Assembly: GCA_002339265.1 (NCBI GenBank)
Contig: DDKG01000230.1
Span: forward strand, 1 to 5,937
Direction of reading: 5' to 3'
From: Massilia sp. UBA2604
GTDB taxonomy: Bacteria; Pseudomonadota; Gammaproteobacteria; Burkholderiales; Burkholderiaceae_D
Length of the DNA: 5,937 nt
Positions 5,687-5,937 of this stretch are shown one piece after another; position 1 is the stretch's first letter, and every line of letters starts with the position of its first letter. Under the pieces are notes generated by a model, which was not told where the DNA came from, made no database searches, and saw only the letters and a program-made list of their open reading frames with translations. A program made the position numbers and the translations under genes.

Positions 5687-5695
5687 TGCTACAAT
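5687..5695 (+). promoter_or_regulatory. Predicted extended -10 promoter of secB
   Basis: TGCTACAAT at 5687-5695 is an extended -10 element (TGN followed by TACAAT, one mismatch to TATAAT). No good -35 box sits at 17 bases; TTGCTT at 5669-5674 is only 15 bases away. The TGN extension can compensate for a poor -35 in sigma-70 promoters. Transcription would start near 5702, leaving a leader of about 74 bases before the canonical secB ATG. The rest of the 5628-5775 gap shows only the small hairpin at 5654-5666 and the 10-base palindrome GCCAATTGGC at 5733-5742. Confidence 0.45.
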
Positions 5696-5775
5696 TGTCG
5701 TCGCGTTTGACCCAAGCACCCCGGAGCGGCATGCCAATTGGCGATCTGCTTCCCACTATTATTAGAAAGCGTTCC

Positions 5776-5937
5776 ATGTCTGACGAAACTCTGCAACCAG
5801 TATTCCAAATCCAACGCGTCTACCTGAAAGACATGTCGCTGGAGCAACCGAATTCGCCATCGATCTTCCTGGAGCAGGAAGCGCCGGCAATCGAAGTGTC
5901 GCTCGACGTCGGCGCTGAAAGCATCGCCGAAGGCATC
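5776..5937 (+). CDS. secB: Protein-export chaperone SecB (5' part, cut by the window edge)
   Basis: SecB is a tetrameric cytoplasmic chaperone that keeps precursor proteins unfolded and hands them to SecA for export through SecYEG. Only the first 54 residues are in the window; complete family members have about 150-160. They begin [19 protein letters not shown] and continue with the segment [11 protein letters not shown], matching the conserved SecB start (FQIQRIYTKDISFEAPNAP in E. coli) almost residue for residue. The ATG at 5776 gives the standard SecB N-terminus, with only a weak AGAAAG (5764-5769) upstream. An in-frame ATG at 5731 has a better ribosome binding site and would add 15 residues. 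In related genomes gpsA usually follows secB; this cannot be seen here. Confidence 0.95.
   Translation, partial: MSDETLQPVFQIQRVYLKDMSLEQPNSPSIFLEQEAPAIEVSLDVGAESIAEGI

Noticed and set aside
1..5937. tRNA or rRNA genes, prophage or insertion sequence genes
   Set aside because: None of their sequence hallmarks or genes are visible; coding space is filled by housekeeping genes.

Overview
The window is GC-rich chromosomal DNA with dense, well-spaced housekeeping genes. Gene content, gene order and protein sequence point to a betaproteobacterium, most likely of the Oxalobacteraceae (Massilia/Duganella/Janthinobacterium-like). That placement is from recall of family sequences and synteny, not from a search.

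Layout: two divergent transcription units leave a 91-base control region at 4825-4915. Leftward (minus strand) run gpmA (phosphoglycerate mutase), envC (amidase activator with a degenerate LytM domain), ctpA (S41 carboxyl-terminal processing protease) and, after a 175-base gap filled by an inverted pair of dispersed REP-like repeats, a MoeB/ThiF-family adenylyltransferase. gpmA-envC and envC-ctpA are separated by 18 and 11 bases, so these three are almost certainly one operon. Rightward (plus strand) run a membrane-anchored rhodanese (yibN-like), grxC (glutaredoxin 3) and the first 54 codons of secB, which runs off the right edge. The first 186 bases hold no gene I can support.

The genes fall into a few themes. 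EnvC and CtpA are exported proteins of cell-wall remodelling and envelope proteolysis. The rhodanese, GrxC and SecB unit joins sulfur/thiol chemistry with protein export. GpmA is glycolytic. The arrangement mirrors the E. coli block gpmM-envC-yibQ // yibN-grxC-secB-gpsA, but with the 2,3-BPG-dependent mutase GpmA at the position of the unrelated GpmM, and with ctpA where yibQ would be.

I see no previously undescribed system. The points most worth a second look are the inverted repeat doublet in the moeB leader, the overlapping face-to-face promoters at 4853-4904, the enzyme swap at a conserved locus, the charged low-complexity insertion in EnvC, and an in-frame upstream start for secB with a better ribosome binding site than the canonical one.
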